A DNA stretch of 64,000 nucleotides from a virus: positions 29,395 to 93,394 of IMG/VR virus record IMGVR_UViG_3300035670_000101. One strand, written 5' to 3'. Below the pieces are notes generated by a model. The model did no database searches. It had not been told where the DNA came from and saw only the letters and a list, made by a program, of their open reading frames with translations. This document shows, piece by piece, positions 53,493 to 62,596 of the stretch (positions are counted from its first letter, which is position 1; each line of letters opens with the position of its first letter). The translations under genes were made by a program, and so were the position numbers.

Positions 53493-54902
53493 ATGGCTAA
53501 ACGATCATTAGCTCATCTTTCAAAAAAGGTGTTTAATACGCCATTGTTTATTACTCAGGAAGGTTTAGCTCCAATTGCTGAATACTTCGCTGACCCTGAA
53601 CGAACAATGAAGTTAGCACAGTTTGAAACAGATGTTGAAGAAACACAATTGATGCGTAGCGACTTCAGTGATGAAGAAACTTATCGTCAGTACAAATTAA
53701 AACAACTTGGTGTTAATCCTGAAACAATGGTTGGTACTATTGATATTAAAGGTGCGCTTGTCAACCGAGCTGGACAAACCCAAGCATGTGTTGAGTTAAC
53801 ATCTTACGAGAAGATTAAATCAACATTTGAATCTCAAGTTGCGGAGGGTGTGAAGACTGTGGTCTTCATGCAAGATAGTTCAGGTGGAGAAGCTTATCGT
53901 TTATTCGGCACTTCAAAAGCTATTCGTAAAATGGCAGATGATAATGGTGTAAAGATCATTTCCTATATTGATGGGCTTTCAGCGTCTGCGAGCTACGGAC
54001 TATCCTCTATCGCTCATGAAATCGTTGCTAACCCAGCAAGTCGTGTTGGTAGTGTTGGTGTTGTTATTCAACTCTATAATGATTCTAAGATGCTAGAGAA
54101 TATCGGTATTGAGCGATCATTTGTTTATGCTGGTAAAAACAAAATTCCTTTTGCTAAGGATGGTTCTTTCACAGAGGACTTTATTTCTGGTTTGCAAAAG
54201 AGTGTAGATAAAAGTTATACACAGTTCACAAAATTCATTGCCACAAATCGTAATATGACGGTTGAATCGGTAGTTGAAACTAATGCTCAAGTATTTGATG
54301 CAGATGAAGCTTTAGAAATTGGTCTTATTGATAAGATCATGGAAATTGAAGATTTCGATCTTTACATGAAGGGCATGATAAATCAATCAAAAGAAAACAC
54401 AATCTCATATGAGGAAAATATGACAGACGTTACAAAAAACGCTGGTGGCAATGACGATGTTACTGCACAGCTAACAGAGCAACTTAATGCTGCTCAACAA
54501 ATTGTTACTGAGAAAGAGGGTTTAGTAACTGAACTAACTACTCAGAAAGAACAACTTGAAGGCAAGTATTCTGAACTAGAAAAACAACTATCAGAACTAC
54601 AAGGTGCTAAAGAAGCACTGGAGACTGAACTAACCAACATTAAAGCTGATGCTCTACAATCAGAACGTAAAGCTAAGTTGGAATCTGTTCTTGGTTCTGA
54701 AAATGATCAAGTTGCCACTTTACTAACTACTACAGCAGGTCTTGAAGCTACAGCATTTGATGCAATTGTTTCAGCACTAGAAGCTAAAGTTGAAAAAGAA
54801 GATAAAGAGATGGAAGAGCTTGGTAATTCAAACGCTAAGAAAGCTACTACTCCATCATTCAATGATATTCTTGCTGAACGCATGAAAGCTAAAAACCAAT
54901 AA
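53493..54902 (+). CDS. prohead protease (S49/SppA-like) fused to scaffold domain
   Basis: 469 aa, SD AGGGGAAA. Residues 80-295 are a ClpP/crotonase-like S49 protease: QDSSGGEAYRL, then GLSASASYGLSS (nucleophile Ser among residues 163-167) and SRVGSVGVV. Residues 330-440 are a long coiled coil typical of scaffold. As in lambda C/Nu3, an in-frame internal start (54420) may produce scaffold alone. The protease matures capsid and scaffold. Confidence 0.9.
   Translation: MAKRSLAHLSKKVFNTPLFITQEGLAPIAEYFADPERTMKLAQFETDVEETQLMRSDFSDEETYRQYKLKQLGVNPETMVGTIDIKGALVNRAGQTQACVELTSYEKIKSTFESQVAEGVKTVVFMQDSSGGEAYRLFGTSKAIRKMADDNGVKIISYIDGLSASASYGLSSIAHEIVANPASRVGSVGVVIQLYNDSKMLENIGIERSFVYAGKNKIPFAKDGSFTEDFISGLQKSVDKSYTQFTKFIATNRNMTVESVVETNAQVFDADEALEIGLIDKIMEIEDFDLYMKGMINQSKENTISYEENMTDVTKNAGGNDDVTAQLTEQLNAAQQIVTEKEGLVTELTTQKEQLEGKYSELEKQLSELQGAKEALETELTNIKADALQSERKAKLESVLGSENDQVATLLTTTAGLEATAFDAIVSALEAKVEKEDKEMEELGNSNAKKATTPSFNDILAERMKAKNQ
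54420..54902 (+). CDS. nested scaffold protein from internal start (lambda Nu3-like)
   Basis: In-frame ATG at 54420 (codon 310) preceded by GAGGAAAAT, a good SD. The 160-aa product would be the coiled-coil part (NAAQQIVTEKEGLVTELTTQ start of the helix), matching an assembly scaffold. Its separate synthesis is inferred from SD and the lambda precedent. Confidence 0.65.
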   Translation: MTDVTKNAGGNDDVTAQLTEQLNAAQQIVTEKEGLVTELTTQKEQLEGKYSELEKQLSELQGAKEALETELTNIKADALQSERKAKLESVLGSENDQVATLLTTTAGLEATAFDAIVSALEAKVEKEDKEMEELGNSNAKKATTPSFNDILAERMKAKNQ

Positions 54903-54919
54903 TTAAAGGATAAATATAA

Positions 54920-55444
54920 ATGGCTGTATTTCAAGAACAAGATGCTCTAATCATCCCTACAGATGTATTTGGTGCTGAACCTTCAACTGATGCTGGTTAT
55001 GCTCGTGAAGTTGTTGCTCTAACCCTAGCTTCAGGTGACACTGTAAATGTTGGTCGTCTGCTAGTAATTAATGATGTTGAGAAGACTGCACGTTTCGCTG
55101 TAGCTGCTGACGTATTTGATACTGTTGGTGGTACTGTTGTGACAACTACTCGTCTAGGTATCTTCTTAGGTCGTGATCTTAACACTAATGGTGCTGGTCA
55201 TCGTTCATACCTAGAAGCTTCATTCACTGAAGATGGTGCTACAGTTAACGTAGTTGTAATTGATCGTGGTTATGGTAGTGGTCAAGTTGCAGAAGGTTAC
55301 TTACACTTAGGTGAAGCTTCTGTTCCAGCATCATTCTTCCACAATCAAACTGCTGACGTACAAAAAGCACTTCGCACTAAGTTGAAACTAGAGAATGGTT
55401 TCAAGGTGCAACGTCAAGTAAAACCACTTTTAGCAATCGTATAA
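54920..55444 (+). CDS. putative head decoration protein
   Basis: 174 aa, beta-rich with many Val/Thr/Gly. Lies between protease/scaffold and major capsid genes where lambda gpD-type decoration proteins occur. SD AAAGGAT. Family assignment is by position and composition. Confidence 0.65.
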   Translation: MAVFQEQDALIIPTDVFGAEPSTDAGYAREVVALTLASGDTVNVGRLLVINDVEKTARFAVAADVFDTVGGTVVTTTRLGIFLGRDLNTNGAGHRSYLEASFTEDGATVNVVVIDRGYGSGQVAEGYLHLGEASVPASFFHNQTADVQKALRTKLKLENGFKVQRQVKPLLAIV

Positions 55445-55466
55445 TAACTTAAGGATATAACAACAA

Positions 55467-56567
55467 ATGGCAGTAGTTCAAAATATCGACTTTGATCCAT
55501 CTACACTCGTAACGATTGATGATTCGATCTTAAATTCAATCCCTAAGCGTTATGGTCGTATCGCTGAAAGTGGTCTTTTCACTGAAGAAGGTATCGTAAC
55601 TGATACTTACGGTTTCCGTTATAACGATGAAGATGTGTCAGTAATGACTGGTACTAAGTCTCGTCTAGGTCGTGAAGCTGATCGTGTTAACACTGGTAAA
55701 CAAAAACGCGCTTACTTGTCTGGTATCACCTTTAAACAAGAAGGTGCCATCATGTATGAAGACATCGCTAACCGTGTTCGTGATTGGGCTAGTTTAACTG
55801 TTGAAGCTCGTAACTATACAGTTGCGGATTTAATGGCTGAGAAACTTCCACCTATCCGTCAATCAATGGAACAGATGGAAGAGTATTCTCTTTTAACTTC
55901 ACTACAAGGTCGCACTCTTGACCCTTATGACAACTCTGTTGAAATCGACATGTTTGCGAATCTTGGTAAGACTCGTACAGCTTTAACTTTCGATCTTACA
56001 GATACAGCAGATGTTCTTGGTCAGATTACAGCTCTTGTTAATCAGTTGATGACCGCTCAAACTTACGGTTCTGGTTTCACTGGCGTTGAGGTTATGCTTG
56101 GTGAAGCAGCATTCTCTGCTCTAGTAGCTCACCCACAAATCGTAGCTATGTATGAAGCAGCGTACACTGGTACTGGTTCTGAGTATATCAACAACCCGTT
56201 CATCAATGGTCGTGTGAATGAGCTTAACCGTTCTGTATTTGGTTTTGTTCGCTCTATCACTATTCACGGTGTAACCTTCTCTACATACCCACAGAAGTTT
56301 ACTAAGTGGGATCGTACTGCAATCACTCCAATTGCTGACAACAAAGGTTTCACTGTTCTACGTGGTGTTGATGGTTTGTATCAAGCTAAGTATGTTCCAG
56401 CTCCATACCTAGACTACATCGGTACTCAAGGTCAAAAGCTTTACGCTTGGCAAACTCCTGTTAAAGATCGCACTCACTTCGAGTTCTATCTTGAGAAACA
56501 TGCAATCTACTTCATGTCTCAACCAGAGTTGTCTTTAGACATCACATTCACTCTACCTACTCCTTAA
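55467..56567 (+). CDS. major capsid protein (lambda gpE family)
   Basis: 366 aa, SD AAGGAT. Contains TGTKSRLGREADRVNTGK, GAIMYEDIANRV, LPPIRQSMEQMEEY and KDRTHFEFYLEKHAIYFMSQP, the typical major-capsid-E organisation and C-terminal strand. HK97 fold inferred. A hairpin just downstream (56595) may set its transcript level. Likely GroEL/GroES-like client. Confidence 0.9.
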   Translation: MAVVQNIDFDPSTLVTIDDSILNSIPKRYGRIAESGLFTEEGIVTDTYGFRYNDEDVSVMTGTKSRLGREADRVNTGKQKRAYLSGITFKQEGAIMYEDIANRVRDWASLTVEARNYTVADLMAEKLPPIRQSMEQMEEYSLLTSLQGRTLDPYDNSVEIDMFANLGKTRTALTFDLTDTADVLGQITALVNQLMTAQTYGSGFTGVEVMLGEAAFSALVAHPQIVAMYEAAYTGTGSEYINNPFINGRVNELNRSVFGFVRSITIHGVTFSTYPQKFTKWDRTAITPIADNKGFTVLRGVDGLYQAKYVPAPYLDYIGTQGQKLYAWQTPVKDRTHFEFYLEKHAIYFMSQPELSLDITFTLPTP

Positions 56568-56594
56568 TTGAAGTAGCACAGTGTAAGATAATAT

Positions 56595-56618
56595 GGGGAG
56601 TTTTCTCCCCTGTTATTC
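56595..56618 (+). terminator. partial terminator after major capsid gene
   Basis: Perfect GGGGAG (56595-56600)/CTCCCC (56605-56610) hairpin with a TTTT loop, followed by TGTTATTC. Weak T tract; probably reduces but does not stop downstream expression. Confidence 0.6.
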
Positions 56619-56674
56619 TAAAGGGATTACGTGTTTGATTCTTTTACAATAACACAAGAATATTAAGGAATATT

Positions 56675-57196
56675 ATGGACATCATTGTTACTGACCCAGA
56701 CAAGATTTGGGAGCTTAGACTTTACTTAGGTGATCTTGGTGATATTGAACAAGGTGAAGATCAATTCCTTAGCGATGAAGCTTACCAATACTTTATTACT
56801 AAATATACAAAACCTGATGGAACATATCATTTCAGATCAGCGTTAATGTCTGCTGGAATGTCTATTCTAGCTCAACTAGCTGGACAAGGCGCAAGACAAC
56901 GTGTTGGTCAAGAAGAAATCTATGGTAAAGAACTTGTAGACTCTTGGGTTAAGTTCTTACAGATGTTACAGAAAGGTAAATATCAGGGTGGTGGTAGTCC
57001 AACGATCTATGTTGGTGGTGTGCTTAGAGAAGCCACAACATTCTACGCACGTAATCCTGAGTTTATTGACAGTCCTTTCTATCGTGGACAGCAAGCTCGT
57101 ACACCATATTGGGATAGGAAGCGTTTAGAGTTTTGGGACACTGTTGTTGAACCAGAAGAACGTAGAACATTGTATCCGTATTCTTCTACACCATAA
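56675..57196 (+). CDS. head-tail connector/adaptor protein
   Basis: 173 aa, SD AAGGAAT. DPDKIWELRLYLGDLGD and YQYFITKYT..., then a helical bundle and a C-terminal arm (PYWDRKRLEFWD) are consistent with gp6-like head-tail adaptors that dock below the portal. Assigned by position and size. Confidence 0.62.
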   Translation: MDIIVTDPDKIWELRLYLGDLGDIEQGEDQFLSDEAYQYFITKYTKPDGTYHFRSALMSAGMSILAQLAGQGARQRVGQEEIYGKELVDSWVKFLQMLQKGKYQGGGSPTIYVGGVLREATTFYARNPEFIDSPFYRGQQARTPYWDRKRLEFWDTVVEPEERRTLYPYSSTP

Positions 57197-57208
57197 CGAG
57201 AATAATTT

Positions 57209-57766
57209 ATGGCAGTAAAGTGGAAAGACAATAAAACATATACAAAAGGTGATGGAATACAATTCTCCCTTGAGTACGACTTTACAGACCTTAAAGAGTT
57301 AAAGAAGAATCTTAATATTCTAAAGAATAGACATGTTAAGTGGGGTTGGCTGAAGAAGCAGAAGCATGAGAGTGGTTTCTATGTTGCTCAATTAGCATAT
57401 ATGCAAGAGTTTGGTACAAGTGGTGATCAGAAGATTCCAGCTCGACCTTACTTCAGGCAAGCCATAGAAGAAACAAAAAAGACTGCTCATAAACGGATTC
57501 AAATGTTGTTCTTCAAAGCTCTGCATGGACAAGACTTCTCAGACGAGTTAAATCAGATTGGTTATAACGCTAAACAAGATTTTCATAATAGTGTTATGAA
57601 ACAGAATATGAAGAAACTTTCTGAATTAACAGTTGATCTTAAAGGTCATGCTTTCCAGTGGGATGATACAGGACATATGCTTAACGCATTTGATTATGAA
57701 GTCTATAAGTCATCTTTAACTAAACAAGAAGAACAAGCTAAATCCATTGCAAAGAATAATAGGTGA
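57209..57766 (+). CDS. tail-completion/neck protein (HK97 gp10-like)
   Basis: 185 aa. YMQEFGTSGDQKIPARPYFRQAI is the G-T-x-x-x-x-I-P-x-R-P-F/Y signature of HK97 gp10-like minor tail/neck proteins. It joins head to tail. Confidence 0.75.
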   Translation: MAVKWKDNKTYTKGDGIQFSLEYDFTDLKELKKNLNILKNRHVKWGWLKKQKHESGFYVAQLAYMQEFGTSGDQKIPARPYFRQAIEETKKTAHKRIQMLFFKALHGQDFSDELNQIGYNAKQDFHNSVMKQNMKKLSELTVDLKGHAFQWDDTGHMLNAFDYEVYKSSLTKQEEQAKSIAKNNR

Positions 57767-57768
57767 TT

Positions 57769-58236
57769 ATGAAGATTCTAAGGGCAAAATTAGGAAAGAA
57801 AACCTACCCTGTTATTCGTGATGATGAATCAATTGGTAGCGGTGTTTACGAAGATGGTGAATGTATTCCTCCACAGAAGAAAACTGTTTACATTAAAGCA
57901 AACATTCAGCCAGCTTTTCAAGGTCATTACACTAAGTTAAAGGAACGTGGATTTACTGAGAAAGAAGCAATCTTCATTTCTAGTAATCAATATATCTTCA
58001 CATCTCGTAGTGGTAGTGAACATCCGTTGGAAGCTGACTTAATCCTATACAACGATTGCTACTGGAAAGTTGCTTACACAATGCCTTATCAGAACTTAGG
58101 TTATCATGTTGAAGCTGTAGCTGTTAAAGTTTTAGACAGTGAAAGAGAACGATTAACGGGGGATGTTTTTGGTAGGACTAATAAAATTGTTATTGACCCA
58201 GAAACACCTGTACCAGTTGACCCTGTTTCACCATAA
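57769..58236 (+). CDS. head-closure/neck protein
   Basis: 155 aa from ATG 57769 (AGGTG before it; GTG 57763 also possible). Beta-rich, with YIKANIQPA and LYNDCYWKVAYTMPYQNLG as in head-closure proteins, and a Pro-rich C-terminus. Role inferred from position. Confidence 0.55.
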   Translation: MKILRAKLGKKTYPVIRDDESIGSGVYEDGECIPPQKKTVYIKANIQPAFQGHYTKLKERGFTEKEAIFISSNQYIFTSRSGSEHPLEADLILYNDCYWKVAYTMPYQNLGYHVEAVAVKVLDSERERLTGDVFGRTNKIVIDPETPVPVDPVSP

Positions 58237-58253
58237 TAAAGGGAATATTAAGA

Positions 58254-58814
58254 ATGTCGATCACGACACCAATTGTCGCTGACAATGAAAAGAATATTAT
58301 AAGAGCGTTAGAAGAGATTATTCATGATTGTACATTCATCCTTGCTGGGAGAGCTGGTAGTCCTCCATTGAATCCTTACTGTATTGTCAGTATCTTAAAC
58401 AGAAACAAACAATCTGTCCAGAGAACAAATACAACAAAAGTAGATGTGAATGGAAATGGCTTTCAGACGGTTTTAGTTGATTACCTTGTTACTTACACAA
58501 TCACCTTTGAAGGTGAAGCTAAAAGTAAGAGCGAAGAATGGTGTGATTATTTAGCAATTGCTTTCGATAGTGATTTTGGTCAAGAAGTGTTAGATAAATA
58601 CGGTATGGGTTTTATGGATTATCAAGCAATCCCTCGTATAAACTTGAACATCAACGGTAATACTGCATTCGTTAATGACACAATCTCTTTAACAATTTTA
58701 ACAACAAGAATGGAAGACTTCTCCGTTGGACACATCAATCGTGTTCAAGCTACAGGGGATTTAGATATAGGAAATAACCCAGATATTGAGGTGGATGTAA
58801 ATGGCAACGGGTGA
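58254..58814 (+). CDS. tail terminator-like neck protein
   Basis: 186 aa, SD AAAGGGAA. PPLNPYCIVSILNRNKQSVQR and VDYLVTYTITFEGEA match phage neck/tail terminator proteins (gp12-like), which cap the tail tube. Overlaps the collagen-like gene by 14 bp. Confidence 0.65.
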   Translation: MSITTPIVADNEKNIIRALEEIIHDCTFILAGRAGSPPLNPYCIVSILNRNKQSVQRTNTTKVDVNGNGFQTVLVDYLVTYTITFEGEAKSKSEEWCDYLAIAFDSDFGQEVLDKYGMGFMDYQAIPRINLNINGNTAFVNDTISLTILTTRMEDFSVGHINRVQATGDLDIGNNPDIEVDVNGNG

Positions 58815-59865
58815 AATGAAAGTTGGTGATTTACCAACAATGTCAGATTTAGACTTCACAGCAAATGACTTTATATTCATTATTGATAGCGGAACAGAAG
58901 CTAAAAAGATTTCTAGATTAGATTTTACCACAGCTTTACAACCCTTATTTAAAGGTGAAAAGGGTGATGCTGGAGCTATTGGAGCAACAGGCGCTACAGG
59001 CCCTAAAGGTGACAAGGGTGACAAGGGTGATAAGGGTGACACAGGAGCTAGAGGTCTTACTGGAGCAACAGGTGCTCAAGGGGCTACTGGTTTTAATGGC
59101 TGGTCTCCTGTCTTAGCAATTGTTTCTGATAGTGATCGTAGAGTTGTTCGAGTTGATTCTTGGACTGGTGGAACTGGTACACCCCCTGCAAGTGGATTAT
59201 ATTTAAGTTCATCTGGTTTGGTGTCGGACATTGCATTAGCTACTGATATCCGTGGTATTCAAGGTTTACAAGGTATTCAGGGTGAGCAAGGGGTAGCTGG
59301 ACAAGATGGAGCAGATGGTAGAACAGTATCTTCTATCACTTTTAATCCAGATATGTCGGTAACAGTCACATATACCGATGCAACAACTGTAACATCTGAT
59401 ACACCCCCTAAACAAAATGGTTGGGCTAGTTATAAGGATGGTGTTTATACAAATGCTTCCCCTTTAGCTATTGCTGCCAATACTCAGGTTGTTTTACCTA
59501 ACAGTGCTGGTGTTAAGCTTGAAACAAACTTGCCTACAGCAGTCACTACATTCTATAACCCAACAACTCAGAAGTATTTATTACAAGACTCTGAAGGTTT
59601 TTATTCTGTGCGGGTTAGATTTGAAGTTCAAGCTGGTTCTCAGGCTGATTACATTAACGTGTCAATGAGTAAGGATACAACAGAAAACCCTTACAGCGAA
59701 GATCGGATGGTTAGAGGTGATAATCTAATTCACGATATGAACTTCAGTACAGTTATGTATGGTGATACACCACTAGCTACGAATGGATTAACAATCAGGG
59801 TTAAGACTTATGGTCGAGCAATGTCTATTTACAATATCGAAGTAACAGTGTCTAAACTAATCTAA
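58801..59865 (+). CDS. collagen-like tail/head fibre protein
   Basis: 354 aa. Residues about 51-100 are uninterrupted Gly-X-Y collagen repeats (GPKGDKGDKGDKGDTGARG and others) and a shorter set lies at about 155-180 (GIQGLQGIQGEQG). Collagen repeats give trimeric fibres; the C-terminal 170 residues form a beta-rich head domain. It is placed between tail-neck and sheath genes, so it may be a decoration fibre or receptor-binding fibre. Confidence 0.8.
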   Translation: MATGEMKVGDLPTMSDLDFTANDFIFIIDSGTEAKKISRLDFTTALQPLFKGEKGDAGAIGATGATGPKGDKGDKGDKGDTGARGLTGATGAQGATGFNGWSPVLAIVSDSDRRVVRVDSWTGGTGTPPASGLYLSSSGLVSDIALATDIRGIQGLQGIQGEQGVAGQDGADGRTVSSITFNPDMSVTVTYTDATTVTSDTPPKQNGWASYKDGVYTNASPLAIAANTQVVLPNSAGVKLETNLPTAVTTFYNPTTQKYLLQDSEGFYSVRVRFEVQAGSQADYINVSMSKDTTENPYSEDRMVRGDNLIHDMNFSTVMYGDTPLATNGLTIRVKTYGRAMSIYNIEVTVSKLI

Positions 59866-59884
59866 TAATAACAGGAAGGTGTTA

Positions 59885-60904
59885 ATGCAAAATCTAAGAA
59901 ACACAATCCCTGTTGTTGTTAATGTAAGTATCAATAAGCAGGAAGTTAATCGTTATGCTTTTTATACTCCTGCTTTTATATCTGAAAATGATGAAGTCGA
60001 AAGAACAGTAGAAGTTACATCATTAAAAGAAGTGATAGATAAAGGGTACACTAAAGACTCTAACGCATATGCATATTGTGCTATGGCGTTCTCTCAGAGA
60101 CAGAGAGTTGATTCTGTGGTGTTAGTAGCCAAGCGTAGTGTAGAAACGTATGTAGAGGCTTACACAGCTTCTCACAACACTCTTTATTACTACATTACAT
60201 TAGAAAGCAAAGACCTGTCAGACATTCTATCATTGTCGTCATTCTTATTAACAGAACGAGTTGATAAATTAATCTTCTTTACTAAGTATGAAGATGTTAC
60301 AGCACAAGTTAGAGGGATTCCAAACCTTGTATGGTGGTGGGATGCTCAATCTTGGTTATGGAGTAGTTGGGATGTTGTCCTTTGGGATAGTTATTTAGAA
60401 GTTACAGCGACATCATTAAAATACCCAGAAGCAGCTTGGATTAGCTACTGTGCTAACGTGTTCCCATCTCAGATGCAGTGGTTAGGTAAGTCTTTAACAG
60501 GTGTTGACCCAATAGGTACTCCAACAATCCCTTCTTCATCATCTTTCATGAATAGTGTTGATGGGTTAGACTTCTACACATGGGGTAGTGGAAAGACTTG
60601 TGATGGAGAGTGGATTGACCACAAAGTTAATGATGATTGGATTAAGTGGGCTATAAGAAGAAACGTTTGGAAACTATTAAAAGACTCACCTAAGATTTCA
60701 GCTACTAATAATGGTGTTGATCAAATCGAGATGAAGATTAAAGAAGTATTAGAGTTTAACCTTAGACAGAATGGAATCATCTCATACAAAGTTTACAATC
60801 CACAATTAAACAGACAACAAAGGAAAGCTTCATTTGAATTTTCCTATGAAAGAGAACACGCCATTGTTGGTGTTGTTACAGTAAATGGGACTTTATATCC
60901 TTAA
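59885..60904 (+). CDS. tail sheath-like protein 1 (DUF3383-related)
   Basis: 339 aa from ATG 59885 (AGGAAGG upstream; GTG 59879 also possible). It shares architecture with the next gene: an N-terminal A-F-x-x-D-R-x-x-like AYAYCAMAFSQRQRVDSVVLV, VETYVEAY, a middle WISYC region, and NGVDQIEMKIKEVLE. Divergent relative of the DUF3383 sheath, unusually Trp-rich in the middle. May be a minor sheath or end protein. Confidence 0.65.
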   Translation: MQNLRNTIPVVVNVSINKQEVNRYAFYTPAFISENDEVERTVEVTSLKEVIDKGYTKDSNAYAYCAMAFSQRQRVDSVVLVAKRSVETYVEAYTASHNTLYYYITLESKDLSDILSLSSFLLTERVDKLIFFTKYEDVTAQVRGIPNLVWWWDAQSWLWSSWDVVLWDSYLEVTATSLKYPEAAWISYCANVFPSQMQWLGKSLTGVDPIGTPTIPSSSSFMNSVDGLDFYTWGSGKTCDGEWIDHKVNDDWIKWAIRRNVWKLLKDSPKISATNNGVDQIEMKIKEVLEFNLRQNGIISYKVYNPQLNRQQRKASFEFSYEREHAIVGVVTVNGTLYP

Positions 60905-60954
60905 ACAAAAAGTTAATTAATTAACAAAAACACACCACAAACAAAGGAAACAAA

Positions 60955-62013
60955 ATGGCAACGATTGATAATGTTGTTAAGGTTGAGGTTGTTCGTCAAA
61001 GTAATAATGTTACTGTCCGCGACTTAGAAACAATCCTAGTTTTAACAAAACACTCTCGATTCACAGCAGATGAAGACTATCGAATCTATGAATCAACCAC
61101 AGATATGTTAGAAGATGGTTTTGTAACATCTGATGCAGCTTATGTTGCAGCACAACGTATCTTCGCTCAAGACCCTCGACCTAGTAAGGTTGTTGTCGGT
61201 GTTGTTAAGACTGTAGATTTAGTCACTGAAACGTATGTAGAAGCTCTTATTCGTCAACAAGGGACTTACAACAAGTTCTTGTATGTAATTACTGATGCAG
61301 CTACAGATGCCGATAAAGAAGCCATTGCTGACTATGTAGAAACACAATCTCGTATGTTCTATGTATTTAGTGATAGTAACGTTCTAACTTACACAGTTGA
61401 TGCGACAGACATTTTCAGTAAGTTAAAAGCTAAAGGTTATGATCGCTCATTTGGTATTTACACTAAAGATGGTGTAGGCAATGCAATGATTGAAGCAGCT
61501 TGGGTTGGTCGATTCTCTGCTGAACCTATTGGTAGTGCTATCTGGATTTACAAAGAACTTGATGGGATTATTGCTGATGGATATACAGCAACAGAAGAAG
61601 CTTACTTGCAATCTAAGAATGCTAACTACTACACAACCGTAGAAGATGAAAGCGTTGTCTTTGGTGAGAATAAAGTAGTCGGTGGTGAATACATTGACGT
61701 ACTTCTTGGAGCAACGTGGGTTGAAGTTCGTATGGGTGAACGTATCTGGGGCTTAATCAAAGCTCAGAACAAAATCAACTACACCAACGCTGGTATCTCT
61801 ATGGTTGAAATCAAGATGCGTGAAGTGTTAGATGAAGCTGTAGCAATGAACATCCTAACTGCTGATGACCCTATCCGTGTAGTAGTTCCTAACGCCAACA
61901 ACATTCCATCATCTACTCGTAATACTCGCATCCTTTCAGGTATCACTTTTGAAGCTCGCCTTGCTGGTGCTATTCAGAAAGTTGATGGTATTCGCGGTAC
62001 AGTTTACGCTTAA
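60955..62013 (+). CDS. tail sheath protein (DUF3383)
   Basis: 352 aa, SD AAAGGAAA. AYVAAQRIFAQDPRPSKVVVG, WIYKELDGI, INYTNAGISMVEIKMREVLDE and LSGITFEARLAGAI are characteristic of DUF3383 contractile-tail sheath proteins. Its presence defines a myovirus. Better matching of the family than the preceding gene, so likely the main sheath. Confidence 0.85.
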   Translation: MATIDNVVKVEVVRQSNNVTVRDLETILVLTKHSRFTADEDYRIYESTTDMLEDGFVTSDAAYVAAQRIFAQDPRPSKVVVGVVKTVDLVTETYVEALIRQQGTYNKFLYVITDAATDADKEAIADYVETQSRMFYVFSDSNVLTYTVDATDIFSKLKAKGYDRSFGIYTKDGVGNAMIEAAWVGRFSAEPIGSAIWIYKELDGIIADGYTATEEAYLQSKNANYYTTVEDESVVFGENKVVGGEYIDVLLGATWVEVRMGERIWGLIKAQNKINYTNAGISMVEIKMREVLDEAVAMNILTADDPIRVVVPNANNIPSSTRNTRILSGITFEARLAGAIQKVDGIRGTVYA

Positions 62014-62027
62014 TAGGAGAATTATAA

Positions 62028-62561
62028 ATGGCAAATGGTCGTCAGGCTGGTAGCTTAGTACCTTCTCAGGTATTAGCTGTTATCAGTCATACAGCAACAG
62101 GTGTTACTCACGTTGTCGAAGGATATGCTGATGATACAGCAATTGATATCGAACGTGGTGAAGCAGCTTGGACACACTCAGTAGGTACAGATGGTTTTGT
62201 ATCGTATGTTCATAACATTGATGAAACAGCTATGGTTACTTTACACCTAGCACAAACTTCATCTTCTAACGATGTGTTATCTCGCATCTATGAGTACGAT
62301 AAACAAAACCTACGTGGTCAAGGTTTATTCGCTATCTCTATTATTGATAAGAGTGGTCGTACAGCTCTATTTAGTACACAAGCTCGTGTAACTATGCTTC
62401 CAAACCAATCATTCGGTGGAACATTAGCTACTAACGATTGGCAAGTAATTATGCCTTACTCAGATTGGCATGTTGGTGGCAACACTCGTGCTGGTGCTGA
62501 TGTACAACAAGTGTTGGAACAATTAGGTTATGTTCTAGATGAAGATTGGTTGATCAACTAA
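62028..62561 (+). CDS. tail tube-like protein 1 (DUF3277-like)
   Basis: 177 aa, SD AGGAGAAT. Beta-rich: ERGEAAWTHSVGTDGFVSYV, then VTLHLAQTSSSNDVLSRIYE, and the WQVIMPYSDWHVGGNTR end suit DUF3277-type tube proteins. Directly after the sheath, as usual. Likely the major tail tube. Confidence 0.75.
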   Translation: MANGRQAGSLVPSQVLAVISHTATGVTHVVEGYADDTAIDIERGEAAWTHSVGTDGFVSYVHNIDETAMVTLHLAQTSSSNDVLSRIYEYDKQNLRGQGLFAISIIDKSGRTALFSTQARVTMLPNQSFGGTLATNDWQVIMPYSDWHVGGNTRAGADVQQVLEQLGYVLDEDWLIN

Positions 62562-62596
62562 AGTTGACCATTAACTAAAATAAAATAGGAAATACA

